Shown piece after piece: positions 34,035 to 42,089 of a DNA stretch of 64,000 nucleotides. The DNA comes from an uncultured Collinsella sp. (GTDB lineage: Bacteria; Actinomycetota; Coriobacteriia; Coriobacteriales; Coriobacteriaceae): positions 1-64,000 of the forward strand of contig UQHR01000005.1 in NCBI GenBank assembly GCA_900540905.1, given 5' to 3'. How positions within the stretch are numbered: position 1 is the first letter of the stretch; each line of letters starts with the position of its first letter. A program made the translations under genes and the position numbers. The notes under the pieces were generated by a model. It saw only the letters and a program-made list of their open reading frames with translations, was not told the DNA's origin and searched no databases.

Positions 34035-34748
34035 ATGACGGACTGTCGTTTCTCGCGCTTGCTTGCAAAACTGGAGGTCCCGCTGTTGTTGGCGGTGCCG
34101 GCGGTGATGGCTGCGGCGTTGCTGTCGGGTGTTGGGCAGGCAGCGTTGGCCATGCTGGTTGTGGTGGCGCTGGTGCTCGCACTGTTCTTTGCGGGTTACG
34201 AGGCATCTCGTCCGGGTTTGCGCCAGATTATGCCCACGCTGGTGCTGGCGGCGCTGGCGGCGGCGGGGCGCATCCTGTTTGGGCCCATTCCCGACTTTAA
34301 ACCGGTGAGCGCCATCGCCATTATCGCGGGGGCGACGCTTGGTCGCCGCAATGGTTTTATGGTTGGCGCGCTGGCGGCGCTGACCAGCAATTTCTTTTTT
34401 GGACAGGGCATGTGGACACCGTGGCAGATGTATGCCTGGGGCCTGGTTGGCTATGTTGGCGGTGCGCTGGCGCATGCCGGTGCGTTCGACCGTGCGGATG
34501 GAACCGTGCGCATGCCGGCGCTACTGACCTACGGCTTTGCTTCGGGTTTGCTGTACGGCGTGGTGATCAACGCGTATGACATCATTGGTTTTGTGCAGCC
34601 GCTTACTTGGGCGGGTGCCGTGGCGCGTCTTGCCACGGCAGTGCCGTTCGATATTACGCACGGCTTTGCGACCTGCGTGTTCTTGGCCGCCTTGTACAAG
34701 CCTTGGTGCCGTCGCATTAACCGTGTCGTCGTGAAATACGGGCTGTAA
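34035..34748 (+). CDS. ECF transporter S component
   Basis: A 237-residue membrane protein with about six helices. RILFGPIPDFKPVSAIAII and LGRRNGFMVGALAALTSNFF resemble the ECF substrate-binding (S) component fold, as does the Trp-rich MWTPWQMYAWGLVGYVGG. ATG 34035, four bases after the ATPase stop, GTGATGGG context. The vitamin bound is not evident; cobalamin-type or pyrimidine precursors are possible, but no riboswitch was recognised to help. Confidence 0.78.
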   Translation: MTDCRFSRLLAKLEVPLLLAVPAVMAAALLSGVGQAALAMLVVVALVLALFFAGYEASRPGLRQIMPTLVLAALAAAGRILFGPIPDFKPVSAIAIIAGATLGRRNGFMVGALAALTSNFFFGQGMWTPWQMYAWGLVGYVGGALAHAGAFDRADGTVRMPALLTYGFASGLLYGVVINAYDIIGFVQPLTWAGAVARLATAVPFDITHGFATCVFLAALYKPWCRRINRVVVKYGL

Positions 34749-34773
34749 GGCATTTCGCGTTTCCTCGCGAACT

Positions 34774-34834
34774 TGCGGTGGAATAGTTCTCGTTTTTGGC
34801 TATTTGCTGCCCAAACAGGAACTATTCCACCGCA
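34774..34834. repeat. 16-bp inverted repeat after the ECF operon
   Basis: TGCGGTGGAATAGTTC (34774-34789) and complement (34819-34834), with a 29-base loop. Lies between the ends of the convergent ECF and exonuclease genes; weak as a terminator, more like a repeat element. Confidence 0.55.
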
Positions 34835-34896
34835 GCTTATAGGGGGAGAGGGGTCACATGATCTGTTTTCCTCCGTCCCCCAGGAATTACTTGGGG

Positions 34897-35715
34897 CTAG
34901 AGCTCTAGCGTGAGGGTGACGGGGCAGTGGTCACTGCCAAAGATGTCGCCGCGGATACCGGTGTCGCGTACGTTGTCGGCGATTGCGTCGCTTACCAGGA
35001 AGTAGTCGATGCGCCAGCCTGCGTTGTTCTTGCGGGCATTAAAGCGGTAGCTCCACCAGCTGTAGACGCCCTCGACGTCGGGGTTTGCCGCGCGCCAGGT
35101 ATCGGTAAACCCGGCGTTGAGCAGCTCGGTAAACTTGCCGCGTTCTTCGTCCGAAAAGCCGGCGTTGCCGCGGTTGGACTTGGGGTTCTTAAGGTCGATC
35201 TCCTCGTGTGCCACGTTAAAGTCGCCGCAAGTTACGACGGGCTTGCCGGTCTCGCGCTCAAGCGCGCTCAAAAAGCCGCGGTAGGCATCGTCCCAGGCCA
35301 TGCGCACATCGATGCGCGCGAGTTCGTTTTGCGCGTTGGGCGTGTAGACATCCACAAACCAAAACTTGTCGAACTCGAGCGCACAGACGCGGCCCTCGGT
35401 TGCGGCTTGGGCGACGAGTACGGTCGCCTCGCCCTCGCCGGCGTAGGGTAGCAGCGCGTCGGCGTGCAGCACGCGCAGCGGTTCCTGGCGGCTAAAGACC
35501 GCAGTGCCCGAATAGCCTTTACGCTCGGCGTAGCTCCAGGTTTGGTGATAGCCGGGCAGGTCAATATCAACCTGGCCTTCTTGCAGCTTGGTCTCTTGCA
35601 GCGCCAGGATATCGACGTCGAGTTCTTGCGCGATCTGGATAAAGCTCGGGTCCTTTTTGAGCACGGCGCGCAGGCCGTTGACGTTCCACGAGGCGAAAGT
35701 GTAAGTCTGAGGCAT
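34897..35715 (-). CDS. Exodeoxyribonuclease III (AP endonuclease)
   Basis: A 272-residue EEP-fold DNA repair enzyme of the ExoA/XthA family. Catalytic parts: SWNVNGLRA, LQETKLQ (metal-binding Glu), GDFNVAHEEIDL (Asp, Asn), and GSDHCPV (Asp-His) at the C-terminus. It cuts at abasic sites and trims 3' ends. Start ATG 35715 with GAAAGGAC upstream. Divergent from the sirtuin gene across a 135-bp gap. Confidence 0.94.
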   Translation of the reverse strand: MPQTYTFASWNVNGLRAVLKKDPSFIQIAQELDVDILALQETKLQEGQVDIDLPGYHQTWSYAERKGYSGTAVFSRQEPLRVLHADALLPYAGEGEATVLVAQAATEGRVCALEFDKFWFVDVYTPNAQNELARIDVRMAWDDAYRGFLSALERETGKPVVTCGDFNVAHEEIDLKNPKSNRGNAGFSDEERGKFTELLNAGFTDTWRAANPDVEGVYSWWSYRFNARKNNAGWRIDYFLVSDAIADNVRDTGIRGDIFGSDHCPVTLTLEL

Positions 35716-35850
35716 GGTGTCCTTTCGACGGGGTTGGCAGGCTTAAGATTAGCGCAACAGGGGCGGGGTGGGCTCCGCGCATGCTGACTTAAAGGACGCA
35801 TGCTGGGACGTCGCTCAACGCTGCCCGACCAACATGGACGGAGGACAAAC

Positions 35851-36603
35851 ATGACGCAAGCGATAACAGATCCCAAGCAGGCCTCCGCCGCGCTGGCGGA
35901 GCTGTTCAATACCCACGAGCGCGTGGTGTTCTTTGGCGGCGCGGGCGTTTCCACGGCAAGCGGCATTCCCGATTTCCGCAGCGTGGACGGCCTGTATCAC
36001 CAGCAGTTTTCCTATCCGCCCGAGACCATGCTCTCGCATAGCTTTTACGAGGCGCATCCGGCCGAGTTCTTCGACTTCTACCGCACCAAGATGATCGCGC
36101 CTGGCGCCAAGCCCAACCGCTGCCACACCAAGCTGGCCGAGCTGGAACGCGCGGGCAAGCTCAGTGCCGTGGTGACGCAAAACATCGACGGCCTGCACCA
36201 GGCGGCCGGCTCGCAGCGCGTGTTCGAGCTGCATGGCTCGGTCCACCGCAATATCTGCCAGGCGTGCGGCGCGGTCTATGGTGCCGATTGGATTTGCGCG
36301 CGCGAGCACGAGGATGCCGCGGGCGTGCCCGTGTGTCCCGTGTGCGGCGGCCGCATCAAGCCCGACGTGGTGCTCTACGAAGAGCCGCTCGACGAGCGCG
36401 TGCTCACCGGCGCCGTTGCCGCCATTGCCGCGGCCGATGCCCTCATCGTGGGCGGAACCTCGCTCGTGGTGTACCCGGCGGCGGGCCTCACGCGCTACTT
36501 TACCGGCGATACGCTGGCCATTTGCAATTTGGCGCCCACCGATCAGGATGCAAATGCCGACCTGCTGATTTCTTGCGACATCGCGGCCGCGTTTGCGTTC
36601 TAG
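35851..36603 (+). CDS. NAD-dependent protein deacylase (sirtuin, CobB/SrtN type)
   Basis: A 250-residue Sir2 protein. GGAGVSTASGIPDFRS is the NAD loop, TQNIDGLHQAAGS and the catalytic His in ELHGSVH follow; a zinc ribbon is made by CQACG and CPVCGG. It removes acyl groups from lysines using NAD. ATG 35851 lies eight bases after CGGAGGAC; an earlier in-frame ATG at 35800 overlaps the exonuclease promoter side. Stands alone. Confidence 0.94.
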   Translation: MTQAITDPKQASAALAELFNTHERVVFFGGAGVSTASGIPDFRSVDGLYHQQFSYPPETMLSHSFYEAHPAEFFDFYRTKMIAPGAKPNRCHTKLAELERAGKLSAVVTQNIDGLHQAAGSQRVFELHGSVHRNICQACGAVYGADWICAREHEDAAGVPVCPVCGGRIKPDVVLYEEPLDERVLTGAVAAIAAADALIVGGTSLVVYPAAGLTRYFTGDTLAICNLAPTDQDANADLLISCDIAAAFAF

Positions 36604-36617
36604 CCCGCGTGCGCGGA

Positions 36618-36623
36618 TACAAT
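36618..36623 (+). promoter_or_regulatory. Possible -10 box of folPK
   Basis: TACAAT in GCGCGGATACAATAGAAAG, 75 bp before the folPK start. If used, the GC hairpin at 36646-36678 would lie in the leader. Confidence 0.35.
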
Positions 36624-36645
36624 AGAAAGACTGATTGCAAAGCGA

Positions 36646-36685
36646 CCCCGCCGCCAGCGCCCGAGCGCGGCGGCGGGGGCATTTT
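36646..36685 (+). terminator. GC hairpin between sirtuin and folPK
   Basis: CCCCGCCGCC (36646-36655) and GGCGGCGGGG (36669-36678), followed by GCATTTTA. Either terminates the sirtuin transcript or acts in the folPK leader, ending 12 bases before AGGAGG. Confidence 0.6.
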
Positions 36686-36697
36686 AGGAGGATGTTC

Positions 36698-38437
36698 ATG
36701 GCGAACGATAGCAAGACATGGCGGTGCGGAAAGTACGAGCTCAGCTTTGACCGTCCGCGCATCATGGGCGTCCTCAACGTGACGCCCGATTCGTTTAGCG
36801 ATGGCGGCGAGCACTTCGATCCGGATGCCGCGATTGAGTACGGCTTGGCGATGCTCGACGCCGGTGCCGACATCATCGACGTGGGCGGCGAGTCCACGCG
36901 CCCCGGCTTTACCCCGGTCAACCCCGACGAGGAGGCCCGCCGTGTGCTGCCCGTGGTGCGCGCACTGGCCAAGGAGGGCGCCATCGTCTCGATTGACACG
37001 CGTCATGTGGCGGTTGCCAAGGCGGCCGTGCGCTGCGGAGCCTCGATCGTCAACGATGTGACCGGCTTCACCGACCCCAAGATGGTCGAGTTTGTTAAGA
37101 CGAGCGCTTGCGGCGTCATCGTGATGCACGCCGGCGAGGTCGCTGCTCCCGCGCGTACGCACGCGACGGTGCAGCTCGATACCTCGGCCGCGGCGTTTGT
37201 TGCCGAGAAGGCGCGCGAAGCGGCTGCCGAGGCCGCGCGCGAGGCCGAAAAGCCGGGCCGCCGCCGTCGTGGCAAGCTGCTGGGCGAGCCTAAGTCGGAG
37301 GCCAAGCTTCCGGGCGGCGTGGTGCAGCCCTCGCTGCCGTTTGGCGACCCGGAGCCCGCAGCCGAGCCCGCAGCCGAACAGGAGACGCCGGCCGCCGAGC
37401 AGGCTGCCCCCGCCGCCGAGACCGTCGCGCCCGAGGTCACGCCCGCTGCCGCCGAGACGGAGCCGGAGCCCAGCGACCACCTGGTCGCCATGATGCGCCG
37501 CAGCGCCCGCCGCGAGGAAGCCTACGTGCCCACCTCGCAGCTCCGCCGCTTTACCCTGCCCGATTCGGCGCCCATCATGCGCCGCGTCATGGGATTCCTT
37601 TCCGACCAGGCCCGCACGCTCATCCATGCCGGCGTGTCGCGTGACCGCATCTGCATCGACCCCGGTCCGGGCTTTGGCAAGTCGGCTAACGAGGACATCG
37701 TCATCCAGCGCGAGACTGCCAAGATGGCGTCACTGGGCTATCCGCTCATGTGCGCCGTATCGCGCAAGCGCTTTGTGGGCGCTGTCTCGGGCGTGACCGA
37801 GGCCGCCGAGCGCGATGCCGCTACGTTTGGCGTGTGCCTGGGCGCCATCCAGGCCGGTGCCAACATCGTGCGCGTGCACGAAGCCGCGGGTTTTGCGCAG
37901 TTCCTGAACGGCTACTGGGCGGTTGCCAAGCCGCAGCCGCGCCGCGCGTTTGTGGCCGTGGGCTCCAACCTGGGGCACCGCTGTGACAACATCCGCGCCG
38001 CACGCGACATGATCGCCGAGATTCCACTCACCTGCGTGTCCAACTCCTCCAAGATCTACGAGAGCGAGCCGGCCTACGAGATGCGCCAGGACGCGTTTGC
38101 CAACGCCGTCATCGAGATTAAGACCGAGCTGGCGCCGTTGGTGCTGCTCGACGAGCTCATGAAGATCGAGGCCGAGCTGGGCCGCGACCGTTCCAAAAAG
38201 GCCAAGGCCAACGGTCCGCGCACCATCGACCTGGATCTGCTGTGGATGGACGGCGAGACCCACGGCGGCAAAAAGCTGCGCCTGCCGCATCCGCTGATCG
38301 GCGAGCGCGACTTTGTGCTGGTGCCGCTCGAGGATCTGATGCACGATCCGGCGCGGTTCTTCCGCTACAACGGCGTCGAGGTCAAGGAGCCCGAGGACCG
38401 CGTGGGCCATATCGTGGGCGAATTGGGGCGCATGTAG
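36698..38437 (+). CDS. Dihydropteroate synthase - HPPK fusion with large insertion
   Basis: A 579-residue fusion. Residues 20-150 are the first half of dihydropteroate synthase (IMGVLNVTPDSFSDGG, DIIDVGGESTRPG, SIVNDVTGF); residues about 150-285 are an Ala/Pro/Glu-rich insert (EPAAEPAAEQETPAAEQAAP); 290-410 resume DHPS (CIDPGPGFGKSANED, MCAVSRKRFVG, VRVHEA). Residues 415-579 are 6-hydroxymethyl-7,8-dihydropterin pyrophosphokinase (FVAVGSNLGHR, then RTIDLDLLWMDG and LPHPLIGERDFVLVPL). Together they perform two adjacent folate steps, in gene order folP-folK. ATG 36698 after TTAGGAGGATGTT. The insertion falls in the barrel after the NDVTG strand, in an exposed loop by inference. Confidence 0.93.
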   Translation: MANDSKTWRCGKYELSFDRPRIMGVLNVTPDSFSDGGEHFDPDAAIEYGLAMLDAGADIIDVGGESTRPGFTPVNPDEEARRVLPVVRALAKEGAIVSIDTRHVAVAKAAVRCGASIVNDVTGFTDPKMVEFVKTSACGVIVMHAGEVAAPARTHATVQLDTSAAAFVAEKAREAAAEAAREAEKPGRRRRGKLLGEPKSEAKLPGGVVQPSLPFGDPEPAAEPAAEQETPAAEQAAPAAETVAPEVTPAAAETEPEPSDHLVAMMRRSARREEAYVPTSQLRRFTLPDSAPIMRRVMGFLSDQARTLIHAGVSRDRICIDPGPGFGKSANEDIVIQRETAKMASLGYPLMCAVSRKRFVGAVSGVTEAAERDAATFGVCLGAIQAGANIVRVHEAAGFAQFLNGYWAVAKPQPRRAFVAVGSNLGHRCDNIRAARDMIAEIPLTCVSNSSKIYESEPAYEMRQDAFANAVIEIKTELAPLVLLDELMKIEAELGRDRSKKAKANGPRTIDLDLLWMDGETHGGKKLRLPHPLIGERDFVLVPLEDLMHDPARFFRYNGVEVKEPEDRVGHIVGELGRM

Positions 38438-39139
38438 ATGATCGAGATGAATGCTGTTGCCGCTGGTACCGAGCTCGACGCGGCGCGTGACGCGGGCCGC
38501 GAGGGCGTGTCCGCGGGCTGGTGCGCGTGGAGCGCGGGCGATGCTTCGCTGACGTTTTCGCTGGTTGTGCGCCCCGATGTGAATATGCACGCCTTCCACG
38601 GCCTGCCGTTTGTGGCGGCGATGGGCATGATGGATGCGCTCGTGGGCACGGCTTCGACGCCAGGGTTGGGCCTTGCCGGCAAGGTGGGTATCCAGTGGCC
38701 GAGCGATATCGTGTGCGGTGCGCCTGCGTTTGAGACGTCACTCGCGCGCGTTGCCGTGAACGGCGGTGCCGGTGCCGCGGGTATGTTTGCCGCGGTGACG
38801 GTTGATGTTGAGCGTGCGGCGCTGGGTGAGCTTGGCGTGGATATGGCAGATGAGGCGCTGATCGAGGCATTGGCCGCCGCCGTGCTGGTCCGCGTGGACA
38901 CCTGGGCAGTTGCCGCCAACACGCCGCAGGGCGCCGCCGGCCCGCTGGCTCCGGTGCTGGGCGAGTACTTTGACATGGTGCCACTGCTGGGTCGTCAGGT
39001 CGCGGCGGTGTCGCCCAGCGGTTTGCCGCTTGCGGTCGGTGTGTTTGCGGGCCTGGACATCTGGGGTCGCGCGACCATCAAGACCGATGCCGGCGAGCAG
39101 GAGTTTCCGCCCGAGGCCGTACGGATTCGTGGACTGTAA
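38438..39139 (+). CDS. Biotin-protein-ligase-like protein
   Basis: A 233-residue protein starting directly after the folPK stop (TAGATG). The middle LPFVAAMGMMDALVG, then GKVGIQWPSDIV (compare the KWPNDI motif of biotin ligases) and a C-terminal GRATIKTDAGEQEFPPEAV (compare the BPL C-domain end) suggest a BPL/LPL catalytic fold. The biotin-binding GRG(R/K) motif is not found at the N-terminus, so activity is doubtful or altered. Product could be a divergent BirA lacking the HTH domain; confidence is moderate. Confidence 0.5.
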   Translation: MIEMNAVAAGTELDAARDAGREGVSAGWCAWSAGDASLTFSLVVRPDVNMHAFHGLPFVAAMGMMDALVGTASTPGLGLAGKVGIQWPSDIVCGAPAFETSLARVAVNGGAGAAGMFAAVTVDVERAALGELGVDMADEALIEALAAAVLVRVDTWAVAANTPQGAAGPLAPVLGEYFDMVPLLGRQVAAVSPSGLPLAVGVFAGLDIWGRATIKTDAGEQEFPPEAVRIRGL

Positions 39140-39175
39140 CGCGAGGCGCCCGCGCTCAAAGATAGCGATGACAAC

Positions 39176-39208
39176 AAGACCCTCCTCGGCTGTGCCGGGG
39201 AGGGTCTT
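39176..39208 (+). terminator. Terminator after the folPK operon
   Basis: AAGACCCTCC (39176-39185) inverted at 39199-39208, then TTA; strong GC stem. Confidence 0.7.
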
Positions 39209-39234
39209 TACGCGACTACAGGGTGGCATCGCGG

Positions 39235-39279
39235 TTCTATTCCTCAAAATTGAAAATATTTCGATTTTGAGGAATAGAA
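39235..39279. repeat. Hairpin repeat, copy 1 (upstream of DUF4143 ATPase)
   Basis: 16-bp perfect arms TTCTATTCCTCAAAAT (39235-39250) / complement (39264-39279), loop TGAAAATATTTCG. Copies 2 and 3 share arms and loop. Confidence 0.8.
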
Positions 39280-39322
39280 TTAAGCCAGCTCGGCCTTTAA
39301 CGAGGTATATTCGTTGCAGAGT

Positions 39323-39363
39323 CTATTCCTCAAAACTGAATAATTTTCGTTTTTGAGGAATAG
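39323..39363. repeat. Hairpin repeat, copy 2
   Basis: 13-bp arms CTATTCCTCAAAA (39323-39335) / complement (39351-39363); loop CTGAATAATTTTCGT. Ends 27 bp before the ATPase start and just before its GGGAGG site. Confidence 0.8.
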
Positions 39364-39389
39364 CGATAGAAGACCGCAGGGAGGCACCA

Positions 39390-40586
39390 ATGAAACTCAT
39401 CAATAGAACGTCATATATGGACACGTTGACGAGCCTTATTGGCGTACCGGACATCAAGGTCATAACGGGCATTCGCCGTAGCGGTAAGTCAAAATTGCTC
39501 GAGGCCCTCCGCGATTACGTGGAGGCAAATCTGTCCAATTCGAATGTCATCCATATCAATTACAACCTCGACGAGTTCGAGGGCCTGCTCGAATATCATG
39601 CCCTGCTCGCCTATGTGAAAGAGCATCGAGTGTCCGACAAGCAAAACTTCCTGCTTATCGACGAGGTTCAGATGTGCGACGGCTTTGAACGCGCGATCAA
39701 CAGCCTCCATGCATCCGAGCAGTACGACATCTTCATCACCGGATCGAACGCCTTTTTGCTGTCGAGCGATCTGTCGACGCTCTTTACGGGGCGCACGTTC
39801 GAGATCGAGGTTTTCCCATTCTCGTTTGAGGAGTATCGCTTCTATAGTGACGAGGGCGAGGTCGATCGCGACTTCGATGAGTACGCGAGAATCGGCGGTA
39901 TGTCCGGCTCTTACCCTTATCCACTGCAGGAGCAGCGCTACCAATATCTCTCCAATGTCTTCAAAACGCTCATCGTGAGGGATATCGTGCAGCGGCATAA
40001 CGTGAGAAACGAATCGGCACTGCTGCGCATTGCCGATTACATGATGGACAACGTCTCCAACATAACGTCGGCACGCAACATTACAGATGTTTTGAATGCG
40101 GATGGGCTAAAGATTACGAACAAGACGGTCGGCACGTACATGGGGTACCTGTGCGATGCGTTTGCCTTCTATAAAGTTCGTCGGTACGACATTCGCGGCA
40201 AAAAATACCTTAAGAGCGGCGAGAAGTATTACCTGGCAGACCACGCGTTCAAATACGCACTGCTTGGTACACGTGATATGGATTGGGGACGCGTATACGA
40301 GAACATGGTGGCCATCGAGCTGCTGCGCCGCGGATACGAGGTATACGTCGGTGTGCTCTATAAAAAGGAAATAGACTTTGTAGCAATCAAGCGAAGCGAG
40401 AAGCTCTACATTCAGGTGAGCGACGACATCAGCTCGGATAAGACGTTTGAACGCGAGATTTCGCCACTGCTGAGCATTGGCGATGCGTATCCCAAGATGA
40501 TTCTTGCCCGCACGCATCACGAGGCCACGGATCGCGATGGGGTGCAGATCGTGGACCTGGCGAGGTGGTTGTGCGGCGAGGCTTAG
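39390..40586 (+). CDS. AAA ATPase with DUF4143 domain
   Basis: A 398-residue AAA_14/DUF4143 protein. Walker A GIRRSGKS at 27-34, Walker B LLIDEVQ at about 88-94, sensor TGSNAFLLSSDLSTLF(TGR), then the C-terminal DUF4143 part with IADYMMDN...TSARNITDVL and a nuclease-like ending KKEIDFVAIKRSEKLYIQVS (Asp-Phe...Gln, a PDDEXK-like strand). The family is widespread in gut bacteria; its function is not known. GC content is lower than neighbours, and three copies of one hairpin flank it, so it may be an acquired cassette. ATG after GGGAGGCACCA. Confidence 0.88.
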   Translation: MKLINRTSYMDTLTSLIGVPDIKVITGIRRSGKSKLLEALRDYVEANLSNSNVIHINYNLDEFEGLLEYHALLAYVKEHRVSDKQNFLLIDEVQMCDGFERAINSLHASEQYDIFITGSNAFLLSSDLSTLFTGRTFEIEVFPFSFEEYRFYSDEGEVDRDFDEYARIGGMSGSYPYPLQEQRYQYLSNVFKTLIVRDIVQRHNVRNESALLRIADYMMDNVSNITSARNITDVLNADGLKITNKTVGTYMGYLCDAFAFYKVRRYDIRGKKYLKSGEKYYLADHAFKYALLGTRDMDWGRVYENMVAIELLRRGYEVYVGVLYKKEIDFVAIKRSEKLYIQVSDDISSDKTFEREISPLLSIGDAYPKMILARTHHEATDRDGVQIVDLARWLCGEA

Positions 40587-40591
40587 CAAAA

Positions 40592-40640
40592 AATCCTATT
40601 CCTCAAAACTGAAAAATTTTCGATTTTGAGGAATAGGATT
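40592..40640. repeat. Hairpin repeat, copy 3 (downstream of DUF4143 ATPase)
   Basis: 17-bp perfect arms AATCCTATTCCTCAAAA (40592-40608) / complement (40624-40640); loop CTGAAAAATTTTCGA. Begins 5 bp after the ATPase stop. Confidence 0.8.
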
Positions 40641-40671
40641 GGAGGCTGGTTGCTGCGACCTGGCGTTTACT

Positions 40672-41445
40672 CTATCCCAGCTCCTGCATGCGGCGGTAGA
40701 TTTCGCAGATACCCTTGATGGTGAGCTGCCCGTCGACCACGTCGAAGGCATCGGTCGAATCGGCGACGATGCCGGCGAGACCGCCCGTGGCGATAACGGT
40801 GGCGTCCTCGCGGCCCAGCTCGCGCTTCATGCGCACGACCAGACCCTCGGCCATGGCGGCGGCGCCCATCACGGCGCCGACCTTGATGCACTCTTCGGTG
40901 TCGCGACCGATGGCATGCTCGGGCGCCTCGAGCGGAACGCTGGCGAGCTTAGCGGCACGGGCGGCAAGCGCGTCCATGGAGATGCGGATGCCCGGCGCGA
41001 TCGCCCCACCAATGTAATAACCGTCCTCATCGATGACGTCGATATTGGTCGCGGTGCCAAAGTCCACCACGATCGCCGGGGCGCCGTAGAAGGTATCGGC
41101 AGCGACGGCGTTGGCGATGCGGTCGGCACCAACGGCCTGGGGGCGCGCCGCGCGCAGCTTGGTCACGGCGGCCGTCTGCGGCCCAATGACGATGGCGTCC
41201 GCCGCGATGCGGTCGGCCACGGCATGCCACTCACGTGAGAGCTGCGGAACCACGCCGGCAAAGGCGATCGCATCGACCGCATCGAGCGAAAGGTCGTACA
41301 TCTTAAAGAAGCCCATCAGGCGCACGTGGATCTCGTCGGCGGTATAGGAGCGGTCGGTGGGCATGCGCCACGACTGCACCAGCTCGTCTCCGTCAAACAG
41401 ACCCATGGCCGTCTGCGTGTTTCCCATATCGATAGCGAGCAGCAT
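40672..41445 (-). CDS. coaX: Type III pantothenate kinase
   Basis: A 257-residue CoaX that starts coenzyme A synthesis. MLLAIDMGNTQTAMGLF is the phosphate-binding start, GADRIANAVAA and VVDFGTATNIDVID (catalytic Asp region) follow, then GGAIAPGIRISMDAL and VIATGGLAGIV. ATG 41445 has GGGAG upstream; the frame remains open far upstream across the tRNA region but is not protein-like there. Divergent from the tRNA gene. Confidence 0.95.
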   Translation of the reverse strand: MLLAIDMGNTQTAMGLFDGDELVQSWRMPTDRSYTADEIHVRLMGFFKMYDLSLDAVDAIAFAGVVPQLSREWHAVADRIAADAIVIGPQTAAVTKLRAARPQAVGADRIANAVAADTFYGAPAIVVDFGTATNIDVIDEDGYYIGGAIAPGIRISMDALAARAAKLASVPLEAPEHAIGRDTEECIKVGAVMGAAAMAEGLVVRMKRELGREDATVIATGGLAGIVADSTDAFDVVDGQLTIKGICEIYRRMQELG

Positions 41446-41581
41446 GTCTACTCCCGGTGTCGGCATAAAAGGACGCGCACCATTGTATACGTGCCGTCGA
41501 CGGCGCTCGGCTGCGATTCGTTTACGGTGATAGGGGTCGAGGGGTTTAAATATGAAGGAATTATGCTCTACGAGATTTTCC

Positions 41582-41610
41582 TTGCCGTTTACCGAACTCC
41601 CGCGTAATAT
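41582..41610 (+). promoter_or_regulatory. Promoter of the initiator tRNA gene
   Basis: TTGCCG (41582-41587), 17-bp spacer, TAATAT (41605-41610), 31 bp before the tRNA 5' end. Confidence 0.6.
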
Positions 41611-41641
41611 ACTTTCTTGCGCACATGAGGCGCCCAGACAT

Positions 41642-41718
41642 TGCGGGGTGGAGCAGTCTGGTAGCTCGCCGGGCTCATAACCCGGAGGTCGTAGGTTCAA
41701 ATCCTGCCCCCGCGACCA
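41642..41718 (+). tRNA. tRNA-Met (initiator, CAT anticodon)
   Basis: 77-nt cloverleaf with encoded CCA end. The anticodon loop CTCATAA is closed by three G:C pairs (GGG/CCC), the hallmark of initiator tRNA; the D arm AGCAGTCTGGTAGCT and T arm GGTTCAAATCC are canonical. The first acceptor pair is U:G, i.e. weak, in line with initiator tRNAs. Confidence 0.95.
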
Positions 41719-41727
41719 AGAACTTGC

Positions 41728-41757
41728 AGCTCGTCGGCCTAGCCGGCGAGCTTTTTT
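41728..41757 (+). terminator. Terminator of the tRNA gene
   Basis: AGCTCGTCGGC (41728-41738), loop CTA, GCCGGCGAGCT (41742-41752), then T-run. Confidence 0.85.
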
Positions 41758-41803
41758 GTTATTCCGGGACCGTGTTTTCGGTCCAATTCTCAGCCTCTCA
41801 AAC

Positions 41804-41866
41804 AAAATCTCGATCTGTAACATCTAGACCCGATTTGGGCGGCTAGGTGTTACAGATTGAGATTTT
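41804..41866. repeat. Palindromic repeat A (TGTAACA family)
   Basis: 19-bp arms AAAATCTCGATCTGTAACA (41804-41822) and 41848-41866, pairing with one G:U. Closely related to the next element. Confidence 0.7.
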
Positions 41867-41881
41867 CTAGCAGGCGGGTTT

Positions 41882-41948
41882 GGTTTGTCTCGATCTGTAA
41901 CAGTAAGACCCAGTTTTGCCGCGTAACTGTTACAGATTGAGACAAACC
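41882..41948. repeat. Palindromic repeat B (TGTAACA family)
   Basis: 22-bp arms GGTTTGTCTCGATCTGTAAC plus AG (41882-41903) and 41927-41948, one G:U. Shares the core TCTCGATCTGTAACA with repeat A; the loops (AGACCC...) are also alike. The pair lies 140 bp before the flavoenzyme gene. Confidence 0.7.
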
Positions 41949-42089
41949 GAAGGGCCGCCCCGCCCACCCCCATCCGCCTGCCGCCACCTGATATTCGCCG
42001 ATTTCCGTTGTGCCGCTGTGCCTCCATGCCATATCCTCTAGACAACTACGCGGCATCATCGCCGCCGCGCCTACAAGAGAGGAATATCC

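Noticed and set aside
39235..40640. CRISPR-like array from repeated hairpins
   Set aside because: Only three copies at irregular spacing with a gene between them; no spacers and no cas genes.
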